Below the pieces are notes generated by a model, which had not been told where the DNA came from, ran no database searches, and saw only the letters and a list, made by a program, of their open reading frames with translations. Both the position numbers and the translations under genes were made by a program. From Anaeramoeba ignava (lineage: Eukaryota; Metamonada; Anaeramoebidae): DNA of 64,000 nt. The first letter of the stretch is position 1. Every line of letters begins with the position of its first letter. The DNA lies in the NCBI GenBank assembly GCA_028826165.1, contig JAPDFW010000061.1, positions 310,001 to 374,000 of the forward strand, in the 5' to 3' direction. Of the stretch, positions 20,631 through 33,496 are shown piece after piece.

Positions 20631-23023
20631 ATGGATCAAACAACTAAAAATTCAAACCTTCTCATTTCATGTGAAAAAAGTTCATTAAGTGATATTAAAT
20701 TATTAATTGAGCAAGGTGCAAATATCAATAGCAAAAATATATACAATCAATCAGTTTTCCATTTAGCTTGCAGAAATAGCAATGAAAATTCATTTGAAAT
20801 TATCAAATATTTAATTGAAAATAATGCAGATGTTAAATCTAAAGCAAATACAAATCAAACTCCTCTTCATTATGTTTGCAGGTATCAACAAAATGAAAAT
20901 TCACTTGAAATTATCAAATATTTAATTTCAAAAGGAGTTAATATAAATGATAGAAATAATGAAGATGAAACACCTTTGCATTTAGCTTGTCGATATCAAC
21001 AAAATGAAAATTCATTTGAAATTATCAAATATTTAATTGAAAATAATGCAGATATGAAAGCTAAAACTAAATGGGATGATACAATATTGCATTATGTTTG
21101 CAGATATCAACAACATGAAAAATTACTTGAAATTATCCAATATTTAATTTCAAAAGGAGTCAATATAAATGATAGAAATAATGAAGATGAAACACCTTTG
21201 CATTTAGCTTGTCGATATCAACAAAATGAAAATTCATTTGAAATTATCAAATATCTAATTGAAAATAATGCAGATATGAAAGCTAAAACTAAATGGGATG
21301 ATACAATATTGCATTATATTTGCAGATATCAACAACATGAAAAATTACTTGAAATTATCCAATATTTACTTTCGAAGGGAGCAACACAAACTATCAACTC
21401 CAAAAACATTCATTATGAAACTCCTCTTCATTATGTTTGCCAATACAAACAAAGCAAGAATTCATTTGAAATTATGAAATATCTCATTTCAAAAGGAGCT
21501 GACACAAACATATCAACTGTCAAAGGACAAACACCATTGCATTATGCCTGCAGATATAATTTGATTGAAAATATCAAATTATTAGTTGAGAATGGATCAG
21601 ATATAAACAAAATCAGTACACAGAATGAAACAGTACTACATTATGTTTGCAGATATCAACAAAATGAAAATTCACTTGAAATTATCAAGTATTTAATTTC
21701 AAAAGGAGTTGATCTTAATGTTCAAACCAAAGAAAATTACGAAACACCTTTGAATTATGCTTGCCAATATCAACAAAATGAAAAATCTTTAGAGATTATC
21801 AAATATTTGGTTGAAAATGGAGCACATATCAATGGTGATAATAATGTAGATGAAAAACCTTTACATCTAGTTTGTAGACATCAAAAAAAAGAAAAAGCAC
21901 TTGAGATTGCCAAATTTCTTCTTGATAACGGAGCTAATATAAACACTAAAACTAATTTTGGGAATGTCACACCTTTGCATTTTGCTTGCGAACAAAATTA
22001 TTCCGATCTCATCATATACTTGATTAAAAAAGGTGCGGAGACTAATGCAAAGGCTTTTATAAAACAAACACCTTTACAAATTTCAATCCAGAAAAACAAT
22101 CCAAAGATCATCAAATTACTGATAATGAATGAAGCCAATATTTTTGATTTGAAAGCTTCCGAAATCACAGAAGAAATGATTGAATTTTTTCCTAAAATTT
22201 ATTCAATTAATGAAGATTTAAACAAGTTTATGAAATTAGATGATAATTTTTCAAAGATTTCCAAATCAAATCCAATGATTCTACAATATTCCATATTCAT
22301 AAATCATTTCTTTTATTAAGATTTGATAATAATCAATCAATTTTGCAAAAATTTATCAATATTTGTAACAGAAAACCCAAATTAGTTGTTCAAATTGCCT
22401 TAAATTTTCTTTATACAGGATTTCCTGATTTTGATCATTTCCTTCAAAAAATTCATTCTTCTATTGATTATACAAATAAACTAAAACAAGTTGAAAAAGA
22501 ATATCAATTTGCATTTTATCGCAGAGTTCGTAATGAAAAAGAAAAGAAAATTGATCAATTGAAAAAGAAAAGAAAAAAGGAAATGGAAACTGAATATGAT
22601 GAAAAACAATTTATGGAAGAATTTTTCAAAGAAATGGGATTTGATTCAAAATGGATTGAATTGAAAAAGGGAAGAAGAGGAATATTGAAAGATTTACAAA
22701 AATTATATCAAAATGAATCAACAAAAGATTTTACAATAATTTGTGGAGAAGAAGAAAAGGGAATTAAAGTTCATAAATTAATATTAATAATAAGAAGTGA
22801 ATTATTCAAAGGAATGTTTTTAAGTGTTCAAGATTCATCAAATCAAGTTCATGACTATTCAGGAAAATCATTTGAAACATTAAATCAATTAATTTATTTT
22901 CTTTATCATGATGAATTTAATGAAAAAGAAATTAATCAAGAAGAATTTGAAGATGTTAAAGATTATTATCAATTAAATGAAAATTCTATAATTGATTTCC
23001 TTTTAAAAGATTATAATCAATAA
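20631..23023 (+). CDS. Ankyrin-repeat tandem-BTB protein 5 (one frame break)
   Basis: About 797 residues after correction. It starts MDQTTKNSNLLISCEKSSLS, without the MNIW cap. About 15 ankyrin units follow, many extended to 37 residues by inserts such as YQQNENS. A 222-bp, two-unit duplication is visible: MKAKTKWDDTILHY occurs from about 21055 and again from about 21277. The C-terminal module includes IYSINEDLNKFMKLDDNF, a first BTB, a linker rich in K/E (RVRNEKEKKIDQLKKKRKKE), the shared GFDSKWIELKKGRRGILKDL and the second BTB (IKVHKLILIIRSELFKGMFL). The frame breaks at 22247-22256, inside the first BTB. It lies 50 bp after gene 4 and converges with MAT1, whose end is 60 bp away. Confidence 0.83.
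22247..22256 (+). other. Frame break in the first BTB of ankyrin-BTB gene 5
   Basis: GATAATTTTTCAAAGATTTC compares with GATAATTTCAAAGATTTCC in gene 3. Either one A is missing (NFSKDF) or two T are extra. Both restore the frame into HIHKSFLLLRFDN. Confidence 0.8.
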
Positions 23024-23083
23024 AATTTAAAATTAAAATAAATTTTATTGAAATTAACAAAATGGATTTTTTTGTTTTTTAAA

Positions 23084-24027
23084 TTAATTTTTGAAAGAAA
23101 ATCCAAGAAAATTAAATGCTTCATTAATTGATCTCTGTTCAACATATTGAAATTGAAAACCTGAAGCAAGAATTGATTCTTCTGTTTGTTTTTCGTTTTG
23201 TTCTTGTTTATCCCTAATTAAATCAAATCAAATCAAATTAAATTAAATCAATCAAATTAAATCAAATCAAATCAATTTAAAATCGAATCAATTTAAAATA
23301 TTCAATTCAATTCAATATTCAAATTATTTCAAATTATTTCAAATTATTTCAAATTATTTCAAATTATTTCAAATTATTTTAATAAAATTAAATTAATTGA
23401 ATAAATACATCCCAGTATTTAAAGTAACTAAATTCTTTTTTGGTATTTCTTGATGCTCTTTTGGAACCAAATTTTGAGGTTTATAATCAAATTTTTTTGG
23501 TTCTTTTTCTTTAGGTTTTTTTGAATGAATTTTTGTATTTATTATTGCTTGAGCTTGTTGATTTCTACGTTGTCTTCTTTTATTTTTAATTTCTTCTTCT
23601 TGTCTTTTCATTTCTTCTCTATTTCTATTAACTTTTTCTTTTTCTTCTTCTCTTTTTTTCTTTACTTTTTGTTTTTCTAAAATCTTTAAAAAATTTTGAG
23701 AAAATTCGAATTTAAACTTAAATTTAAATTAAATTTTTCAATAAAAATCAATCCAAACTTGTTTTTTTTCATTTTCAATTATTATTTTCTCATTTTCCTT
23801 TCTGTAATTTGCAATTTTTTTATTTAATTCTTCTGGTTCGATTGCATTTGTTTTTTGATAAACTATTTTTATCCTTAAATAAAATGAAGAAAATTTTTTA
23901 AACAGAAAAAAATACTTATTTCTTCAAGTTCTTCTAAATAATCATTATATTCTCTTAAATTTGAAAAATTATCTTTTGTTTTATTAAAAGTTTTAAAAAG
24001 ATCTCTTCTTATTTTTGTTTCATTCAT
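23084..24027 (-). CDS. MAT1: MAT1-like CDK-activating kinase assembly factor, four exons, no RING finger
   Basis: Exons on the minus strand: 24027-23916, 23862-23759, 23683-23409 and 23213-23084; all phases agree, 206 residues. Introns are 53, 75 and 195 bp. The N-terminus RRDLFKTFNKTKDNFSNLRE-YNDYLEELEE matches the helical core that follows the RING in MAT1 (human [20 protein letters not shown]). Exon 3 is a K/E/R coiled coil. The last exon gives LASGFQFQYVEQRSINEAF, like the MAT1 end (LAGGYTSSLACHRALQDAF). MAT1 joins CDK7 and cyclin H in the TFIIH kinase. Human MAT1 is about 309 residues with an N-terminal RING; here translation starts just after where the RING would end. The divergent Furry start is 103 bp away, leaving no room for a missing exon. 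The third intron holds a TCAAATTATT repeat. Confidence 0.82.
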
Positions 24028-24130
24028 TTTTTTTTTTAAAAAGGAAAAAAAAAAATAAAAAATAAAATTATTTTTTTAATTTTTTTTTTCATTTTTTTTC
24101 ATTTTTTAAATCTTTTTTTTTTTATCAAAA
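24028..24130. promoter_or_regulatory. Shared divergent promoter region, MAT1 / Furry
   Basis: This 103-bp A/T-only gap separates two divergent starts. On the plus side TTTTTTTTTTCATTTTTTTT and a second CATTTTTTAAATC block precede ATG 24131. On the minus side the 35 bases next to ATG 24027 are A/T runs with a CCTTTTT block. No consensus TATA position can be set in such sequence. Confidence 0.5.
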
Positions 24131-27100
24131 ATGAATAACGAAAAACAAGAAACAATTAATAGTATATTATTAAAATCAATGATGTCTCGTTTTTGTTCCA
24201 AAGCGGATCAAATATTAGAAGATAATTTTCCTTTTGTAAATAAAAACAAAATAAATCAAAACGAAATAAGATTTTTTTTTCTTAATTCATTTTAAATTAA
24301 AAATCCAAAAAAAAAAAAAAAATTTCATAAATAAATAAAAAAAAAGGAACAACAAGTTGATAATGTTTCTCAAATTCTAAAATCTTCAGAGTTTTCTCCT
24401 TTTCTTGAATCACTTTCTATTTTAGCAAAACATGATTTAACTTTTGCTGTATTTAATTTATTAGAATGGCAAAAAAAAGCAACAAGTTATGAAATTCTTT
24501 CAAATTTAATAACTGAATTACAACAAAAAAATAATGGGTAATTTGCACAAAATATTTTGATTAATTTAATAAAGAAAATTTTTAATGAAAAATTTTCAAT
24601 CCAAAAAAAAAATTTTATATTCAATAAATCATCTTTTTAGGAAATTAATTGAAGAGAAAGAATCTAAACAAATCAAAAATGAAAGAAAGGTATTTATAAA
24701 AATAAATAAAATTTAAATTTAAAATTAAAATTAAAAAATAAAATTAAAATTTAAAAAATAGTTTTTTGTTAATTGCATATTTTCTAAAGCAATTATTGTT
24801 ACACTTAAAGAAAATTTAGACAGATTACAACCACATTTAATAACATTAGTTATTGATTTTTCTGTTACCAGACTTAATGAATTAAGCACATTTATCAATG
24901 TTTCATTGACATATGATGTAGAAATTATCAATAAGAATTTTTTATGGAAAAATTGTGTTCAAATTTTACAATTTTTATGCTATCATGATTTTACTCTTGT
25001 GGAAAAATTTTTTAATAATAATATCAAGCAAAAAACTAGTGATAATCAAACATGGCTTAAAACAATGAACCATATAATTCTTCCATTTAATTCAGATTCC
25101 AATTCAAAAGCATCACTAACATTTCTGCAAAGATCAATCAAGGAAATTTTCGATAAAAAAAATGCGCTTCATTTGGTTCAATTAAACTCTTTTAATGAAA
25201 TTATATTCCATCTCTCAAAAACACAAATCCCAGATATTTATAAGAAAAGTTTGAATGAATTACTTCAACCACTTGCGATCGATATCAAAAAAAAATTGAA
25301 GAAAAAAAATAAGGATTTGTTAGTTAGCTCTTTGGTCTCCATTTCATCAATTTCAGATGGGCATTTTATCAAACAATACGAGGGATTAATGAGTGATTCA
25401 ATTTCTTTAAGGAATAAAAAGAAAACTGCAATAACTGGAATCAAGTGTTTAACCAAAATTGCTTCCAAAATTGCATCCAGTTTAAATAACTCTCAAGTTT
25501 CCAAAGAAAAAATACAAAAAATTTCTGCAGCCATCTTCTTTTCTGGGAAATCTCTTAATTTAGGACCCATTCCTGAATATGAACCTCTTGATGATTTTAT
25601 GGATGTTATTTTTGATTTTGATCCTCATTTCGCGGTTCAGAACATTATAAAGGAGCTTTTGAAACAGGAAAATACAAATAAAATTTATGTTGGAACTAGA
25701 TTTTTATACTCTTTCATCCGAAAATTTTCACATTCCGATGAAAACAGTAAAGTTCCCAAAATGGAACAAGAAAAATTCAATGATCTACTTGATTTAGTTT
25801 CTTCAGAAATGAAGAATTTATGCACAAAATACTCGAACATTTGGGGAATGATTTTAGATTTTAATCAAACTAAAAATATAGAAGGTATTTTAAATATTTA
25901 TTTTTATATTTATTTTTATATTTATATTTATGTTTTAAATATTTCTTCAAAGATCTTGTTGCTAAAGATAAAATCATTGAGCTCAGAATCTTACAAAATT
26001 GCATTCGATGCATTCCTGAAATTTTACCTCAAAAAGCATTTACAATCTTAAGCCAATTAACATTTCATCTTGATACAGAAATATCAAGAACAGCATTTAA
26101 AACAATGAAAAAGCTTTTAAAAAATTCAAATTATCCTTTGATTGTTATCCATATATTTTTTCATTTTCTCTTTACAATTATTGACAATCAACAAGCTATT
26201 CTTAATGGATTAGAAATGATTGAATCATTAATCTCGAAATGGATCAAAAACATTACAGAAATTCAAAAAGCAGCTGGATTAACTCCTCAATTACAATATC
26301 CAAAAAATGAGTTGATTGCTCTTGAAAATAATATTTTGAAAGAAAAATCCGAAATCACCCTATCTCATATTGAAGTTGATTCATTGTTTTTTATTTCAAA
26401 TTCGGAAACTAATACAAGAGCAAAAGCTTTTAATTTACTAAAACAAATTGATGAACTTTATAATTTTTTTGGAAAAGATCAAGAAAGTAAGTTTGATTAT
26501 TTTTATTTCTTTTGTTCATTTTGAAAAATATAAACAAAATATAAACAAAAATTTTAGATTCTTCTGTATTTTCTCAATTCAAATCAAAATTTCAAGAAAC
26601 AATTTTAAAATCTTATCGAAGATCTCCAAAAATTATATCAGTTAAAGAAGTATTTATTCTTTTTGATTGAAAAATCCAAAAACAAAAACAAAAACAAAAA
26701 CAAAAACAAAATTTTTAATTTTTATTCATTTAGTTTTTACAAGATATTCAAGAAAATTCAATTACAATTCAAGATGTTTTCTGCAAAAAATTTCAAGAAT
26801 CACGTCCTTTATTTTTAAATTGTTATTCTTATCTTCTTCAAAATTTAGAAATGGATAAATATTTTTTATCTTTCCTTTTTAATCTTGTAAAAAAAAAAAA
26901 GAAAAGTTTATCAAATATTAATGAAAGAAAAAAGAAGAAAATTTAACAAAAATTTTTCGAATTAATTTATTAGTTTTCTGAAAGAGCAATTTTTTTACAG
27001 AATGAAATTACCAAAAAAATTCCCAAACCTTTTCCAATATCTTTTAAACTTAAGCTTATACATTGGTATAATTGCACATCTTTAGCATGTTCAGTATCTT

Positions 27101-29260
27101 ATTATTCAGGTAAAAAATTTAATCCAAAAAAAATATTCAAAACAAAATATTCAAAACAAAAAATATTCAAAACAAAAAATATTCAAAACAAAAAATAATC
27201 CAAAAAAAATATTCAAAACAAATATTCAAAAAAAAATATTCAAAACAAAATATTCAAAACAAAATATTCAAAAAAAATATTCAAAACAAAATATTCTATT
27301 ATTTAGATTCACCTGAAAAACTTCAAGAATTTTTCCAAAAAACAATTTCTTTATTATCAAGTAAAGAACAAAGACTTGAAAATAGGATTATAACTGTAAA
27401 TAATCAAAAATCAAAAATAAATCAAAAATAAATAATAATAAATCAATAATAAATAATAAAAAATCAAAAATCAAAAATCAAAAATAAATAATAAAATATA
27501 GGCACTTGCAAATACCCATCCAGGAACTGCAAAAATCATGTTTTCCGAATTAAAATCTTATTTTAAAGCAATTTTTTCACAATCAGATAGTTCATTTACT
27601 AAAAAAAACAAAATTAAAATGGTTTCACAAGTTCTTCGTAAAATTTCAATATATTATTTTAATATAAAAATTTAAAACAAACAATATTCTTTTTTTTTTT
27701 TTTTCAAAATCAGAAATCACAAGATTATTTGTAGAAATTGCAGATCCAAAATTTTTCCAAGAAGATCAAGATTTACGTGAATCAATTCAAAATATTTTGC
27801 AAATTTCTCAAAAATATTTTGTTGCGACTCAAACAATGAATTTATCAATTCTTCTTTATGTCCGATATAATTTTATTCTTCTTGTTTATTATTTAAACAA
27901 TATTTTTATTAAAAACAATGAATCTTATGAACCAAAAATAAGAAAGGAATTATTTCTTTGTATAAAACCATTTACAGGAGTTGATTCTACAAGCGAATTA
28001 CCAAGTATAGATTCGTTTATTAGTGATGTTTTCAAAACAATTAAAGCAAACACAGAAAATCAACAAGAACTTAAAGAGATTTTAATTCAACAAATTGATT
28101 CCATTCATTATGCCTCATTAATGGTATAAAATTTGGAAACAAACAAAGAAAAGGAAATTGAATTCAAAATTAAAAATTTAATTAAATACAAAAACAAATA
28201 TAAAATAAAAAGGCCATTTCGTCACTATTTCAAGGAGAAATCTTTGATGAAGAAAGTTACAAAACAGATTCGCAAGCATTCGTTTTCATATTTGATTTAA
28301 TCAATTCTCAATCATCTCATTTATTTGCATCACAATTTACTATTAAAATTATTAAACTTTTTTTCAAAACTTATCCTTTAGATCATTTCGAGGAATTTTA
28401 TAGTCAGATTTATAGTATTGATGAAAACATTTCCACTTCAATTTCAATGGCTTTTGCGGAAGTTATGATTCAAGATCCAATTGAGATTGATCCAGCTTTA
28501 TTAATTAATATTATATTATTTAATTTAAGTAATTCAAGATCTCTTGTTAGACAATTAATGACTACACTTTTCTTTAAATTATCTGAGAAATTTGGTTCTC
28601 AATTTTTATATAATTCTCAAACATCGTTACAATTTATATCAAATACAGAGAAAATTGCTGAATTTCAAGTAATTTATTTTAATAGAAGAAAAGAAAAGAA
28701 AAGAATATTAAATAAATTTTTAAAACAAAAACAAAAACAAAAACAAAAACAAAAACAAAAACAAAAAAGAATTCAATTAGTGAATGGATTGCAAAAAAGA
28801 AATTTGATATTGTTTTTGATATTTTTAGACTTGCTTTTGAAAATATTGAAAGACTTAATAAACAACCAAGACATTCAGCAAAAGAAGAACTTTATGCAGA
28901 TGTAAAATATAATAATATAATATAATATAATAATATAATATAACAATATAATATAATTATAGAAAGCAAAACGATCCATTTTAAATTATCTTGCTCCTTG
29001 GGCAAAACAAATCCGTTATGATAAAGAGGATACGGATACTCTTGTTCCTTTTGCGAATGTACTTAATAAAATGTTTGAGCATACAATTGATGAACATGAA
29101 CAATTCTTTTCTTTATGGGAAAATCTTTGGAATGCAATTTGCTCAAATGATTTAAATTTATCTGCAGTTCTTGATTTCTTAATTATAACTGGAACTGTAT
29201 TAATTTTTAATTTAATACTCAATACAAATTATTTAAAATTATAAATTTTATCTATATCTC

Positions 29261-29313
<53 letters not shown>

Positions 29314-32300
29314 TTAATCAAAAATTAAGTCAAATGTGGATTATATCCAAATTCTCAAGAAAATTGTTTATTGGCTATCAAAAAGAAATGATGATTTAAA
29401 TGACCTTCTTTTCAATGAAATTGAACTTCATCCCAAAAAAAATAATCAAATCATACCATTTAATAAGTAAGAAAAAAAAGAATTTAAAATGGATTTTTTT
29501 TCACTTAACTCTTATAATTAATTATTATTTTGGAACAAAAAAAAAATTAAATCAATAAATTAATTAATCAAAGAATTCCAGATCAAAAAGAAGTAGAAGA
29601 ACCAAAAAAATTATCAAGATCAGTAACTTCTGTTTTTTTGAATAGAAAAGCACCCAATCTTTTATTTTCATTTGATATTGATGAAGAAAACGAAAAGAAA
29701 AAATTAAGTAGAAGACAAATTTCACTCATTTTCCTATGCGAATTAATCACACTTCATCATCAAAAATTCCGACAGAAACTTTCATTAATTTTGCATTCAA
29801 TTTTTATGGAACTTTGTTCAAAAACAAGTGTTTTGTTATATCACTCAAAATTAATTTTAGTTTATTTACTATCATTTATTGCAATGCCCAAAAAAATGGA
29901 TCAAGAAAATGAAAGAGGAAATCAAATACTCGGGTTGATTCAAGAAATCCAACGAGAAAATATGGAAATCAAAAAGGATGAGGATATTTCTCGCATTGTT
30001 CTTCTTGTTATTGAAATATTCCAAAAAGCAGGAATAAATATCCAATCTTTTTGGGCAGAAGAATCATTTCGATGGGCATCGCAAATTGAATTGTATTCTG
30101 TAAAACAAGAAGCACCTCTTTCACCAAGTTATTTCCATCGTTCACATCGTATTTATCGAGTTTTAATTACTCAAGTCCAACCTTTACAAATTACCCAAAT
30201 AATTGTTGCATTATTTCGTATGATGTCTTCATCATCAACAAGAGCCGGAAAGTTTATTAATGAAGCGATGAAAACAATTACTATTATGAGTTCTAAACTT
30301 CAATCTATTGAACAAAATCCTCAGATGTTTTGGTCGAGTCTTGGATTGTTGAAAACATCATCAAGTACTGTTTTTAGTGATGGAATTTTAATTTTGGAAA
30401 ATTTATTGAAAACAGGAACTCTTAATAAGCAAGCAATTAATACAATCACGGAATATAAGCCAAAAAATTGGTAAATAACTTAAAATTTAAAATTTAAAAT
30501 TATTTATAAAATTAAAAAAAAAAAAAAGGGGAACAAAAATACTCTTAGAAACACAAAATCTTGTTTTGAATGGATTCAATTTCCCAGAAGTTAATGAAAA
30601 AATTTTCTCTGTTCTTTCTCTTTTTAATCATGTCATTTTTTTGGATATTGTTGAAAATTCACAAACTTTTTTTGTTTCGAATACTTGTGGTTTATTGCCT
30701 TGGTTTTATAAAAATTTGATGGAAACAGATGAAAGAAAATCAATTTGGTCACAAGAAATTTCAGAAATTGCTCAAAAATTTGGATTTGGTTCAATTTCAA
30801 AAGTATTTCAGAAATATTCTAATAATGAATATTTACGTCAAGAATTCTTTCTTTCAGAAATTACTCAATCATTTGGAACTTTTTTCTTACCAAATTTTGG
30901 ATCGCAAATATTCACACTTTATTTGAATGCAATCCGTGAAAAAAATGATTATTGGGAAGAAATATTATTAATGATTTATCATTTAATGGCAAAGATGGAA
31001 ATTTCAAAATTGGAAATAAATCCTTATTTATTTCTGAATTTAACAAAATTTATCAACACAAAACAAAGAAAATTAATTGTGAAAATTCTAGATAAATCAT
31101 TTGGAAAAGATTCACTTGGAGATGAATTATCTTTAGAAGAAATTATGCCAAACGATGAAAAGGATGATTCAAAATCTGATGGAAAAACACTTTCTGAATT
31201 TTATGAAATTTTAAAGCAAATCACAAATATAAAATCAGACATTTCCGAACTTGATCTTACAGAAAGTGAACGTTCATTTACTGAAGAAATTCATATTAAA
31301 AAGAAAAAGGAGATTCAAATTAATACAATGGAAAATTCTGCTAATTTTGGAGAAGATGAATGGGAAGATCTTAATTCAGGTTTAACTCCAAAATCAAATG
31401 AAGATCAAGTTGAAAAAACATTTAGTCAAAAATCAATTTCGAATTCAAATTCAAAACCAATTTCAAGATCAAATTCAAAGTCTAATTCAAATTCAAAATC
31501 AAATATACCAAAGAAAAGAGTTTCTATTATTGCACCTGATTCAAGTGAATCAAGTGATGAAAATGATTCGAGCGAATCAACTGATAAAAATGATTCAAGT
31601 AATTCAAGTAATTCAAGTGAATCAAGTGATGAAAATGATTCGAGTGAAAAAGAAGAGAAAGATAAAAAAGAAGAGAACAAAAAAGAAGAAAAAGAAAAAA
31701 AAGAAGAAAAAGATAGAATTTTAAAAGAAGAACAAGATAAAAAAGAAGAACAAGATAGGATTTTAAAAGAAGAAAAAGATAAAAAAGAAGAACAAGATAG
31801 AATTTTAAAAGAAGAAAAAGATAAAAAAGAGAAAGAAGAGAAAGATAGAATTTTAAAAGAAGAAAAAGATAAAAAAGAAGAAAAAGATAAAAAAGAAAAA
31901 GAGGAAAGAGAAAGAATTTTAAAAGAAGAAAAAGATAAAAAAGAGAAAGAAGAGCAAGATAGGATTTTAAAAGAAGAAAAAGATAAAAAAGAAAAAGAGG
32001 AAAGAGATAGAATTTTAAAAGATGAAAAAGATAAAAAAGAGAAAGAGGAAAAAGATAGAAAAAAGAAAAAAGAAGAAAAGATAAAAAAGAAAAGAAGAAA
32101 AAGATAGGAAAGATCTAAAAGGATTTTAAAAGAAGAAAAAGATAAAAAAGAGAAAGAAGAACAAGATAGGATTTTAAAAGAAGAAAAAGATAAAAAAGAG
32201 AAAGAAGAAAGAGATAGGATTTTAAAAGAAGAAAAAGATAAAAAAGAAAAAGAAGAAAGAGAAAGAATTTTAAAAGAAGAAAAAGATAAAAAAGAGAAAG

Positions 32301-33496
32301 AAGAAAGAGAAAGAATTTTAAGAGAAAAAACTGAAAGAATTTTAAGAGAAGAAAAAGAAAGGAAAGAGAGAGAAGAAAGAGAAAGAAAAGAAAAAGAAGA
32401 AAGAGAAGAAAAAGAAAGGAAAGAAAGAGAGGAAAGAGAAGAAAGAGAAAGAATTCTAAGAGAAAAAACTGAAAGAATTTTAAAAGAAGAAAGAGAAAGG
32501 AAAGAAAGAGAAGAAAGAGAAAGAAAAGAGAAAGAAAAAGAACAACTTAAAAATCAAGAAATTGAAGAATTTGATGTTGAGGATATAAAACGGAAAGAAA
32601 AAGATGAAAAAGAACTTGAAACAATTATTGACTCAATTTCAATGGATATGATTGATCTTGAAATTAAATCTTGGATCAAAGAACGAGAAATGCAAAAAAG
32701 AAAAAATGAAAGAAAAAGCAAATTCCGAAATATTAATGCACATTTAAAATCATTGGATCGACAATGGAAAAGAGAAAACAAAATCAAAATGGATGATGAT
32801 CCAATGAAGAATTTGAAAATAATCAATTCAGCATCACTTTTAATGGATGGATTGATTAGTTTATATTCAGATTTGTGGGAAAAGGCAAAAAATATAATTC
32901 AATCACAAAAAGAAATTGGATGGATTAATAATATTTATTTCGATACAAACTTTTATGAAGAGCTTTCTTATAAACCTTTTTTTGATAATGAAATGTCGGA
33001 AACATTTTTGAAAATTAAATCAATTTCAAATCAACAAGTCGATCAAAAATCAAAATTGGAAGTTTTCCTTCAAAACAAAGAGAAAAATGTTCAAAAATTT
33101 TCTTTTAATTATGATAAGCTTATGAAAATCCAACCAAAATTAGAAAAACAAATCAACATTGTTTCAAATTTACAAATAACAGGAGAAAAAAGAGAAAAAT
33201 ACGAAAATCATCTTAATTTCCTTGTTTATGATTTTCAAGCATCACTTTTTGATCTTTTTAAATCATTTTTCCTTTTAAAACATGATGCTAATCAATATTT
33301 ATCTCTTGTAAAAATGAATATTTTTATTTATATTTTTAAATTTATATTTATATTTATATTTATATTTATTTTTATTTAGGAAGATGAAATTAATTTGAAT
33401 GAATTTAATGAAGAAACTGAAAGAATTGCTCTTCAATTGACTATTCTTTATTATTTAAATTTGAAAAACAAAAAATTGATTGAAACAAAGAAATGA
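24131..33496 (+). CDS. FRY: Furry / Tao3 / Mor2 homologue (cell-morphogenesis HEAT-repeat scaffold), many exons
   Basis: About 16 exons join in phase. Clear ones are 24131-24235, 24347 to about 24537, 24641-24689, 24762 to about 25884, then blocks beginning near 25960, 26559, 26735, 26975, 27307, 27504, 27714, 28215, 28771, 28963, 29332, 29572 and 30528; the last runs 33380-33496. Furry marks: FPFEQQVDNVSQILKSSEFS and NLLEWQKKATSYE at the N-terminus, NERKFFVNCIFSKAIIVTL, SNSETNTRAKAFNLLKQIDE, AKRSILNYLAPWAKQIRY, and the late motif FHRSHRIYRVLITQVQPLQI. Furry proteins scaffold NDR/LATS kinases with MOB and control polarised growth. After about 31,400 the protein becomes S/N-rich, then a very long E/K/R charged coil (RILKEEKDKKEKEE units), then a helical C-terminal domain (about 32,640-33,496) I do not recognise. 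An in-frame TAG lies at 32105-32107 in the charged coil. Confidence 0.82.
27110..27306 (+). repeat. Furry intron filled with TATTCAAAACAAAA repeats
   Basis: The donor is TCAG|GTAAAA at 27110 and the acceptor TTATTTAG ends at 27306. In between are about twelve copies of a 12-15 bp unit based on ATTCAAAACAAA. Flanking exons join as SVSYYS-D-SPEKLQEF in one frame. Confidence 0.8.
29262..29312 (+). repeat. (CTTT)n microsatellite in a Furry intron
   Basis: About twelve perfect TTTC tetramers lie between a GTATTAAT donor at about 29199 and a TTAAG acceptor at about 29331. It is intronic, between exons encoding DFLIITGT and SNVDYIQIL. Confidence 0.85.
32060..32130 (+). other. In-frame TAG and local frame excursion in the Furry charged coil
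   Basis: The frame reads EEKIKKKRRKR then TAG (32105-32107), then opens again in the same frame at ERSKRILKEEKDKKEKEE. The intervening bases fit the surrounding EEKDKKEKEEKDRK pattern if three single A bases are missing from GAAAAG, GAAAAG and CTAAAAGG, a net change of zero frame. There is no GT in the stretch, so a cassette intron is unlikely. Confidence 0.65.

Noticed and set aside
5071-22256. Programmed ribosomal frameshifting in the ankyrin-BTB genes
   Set aside because: Signs are mixed (+1 and -1), the sites share no slippery heptamer, positions differ between paralogues, and intact sibling repeats exist beside each site.
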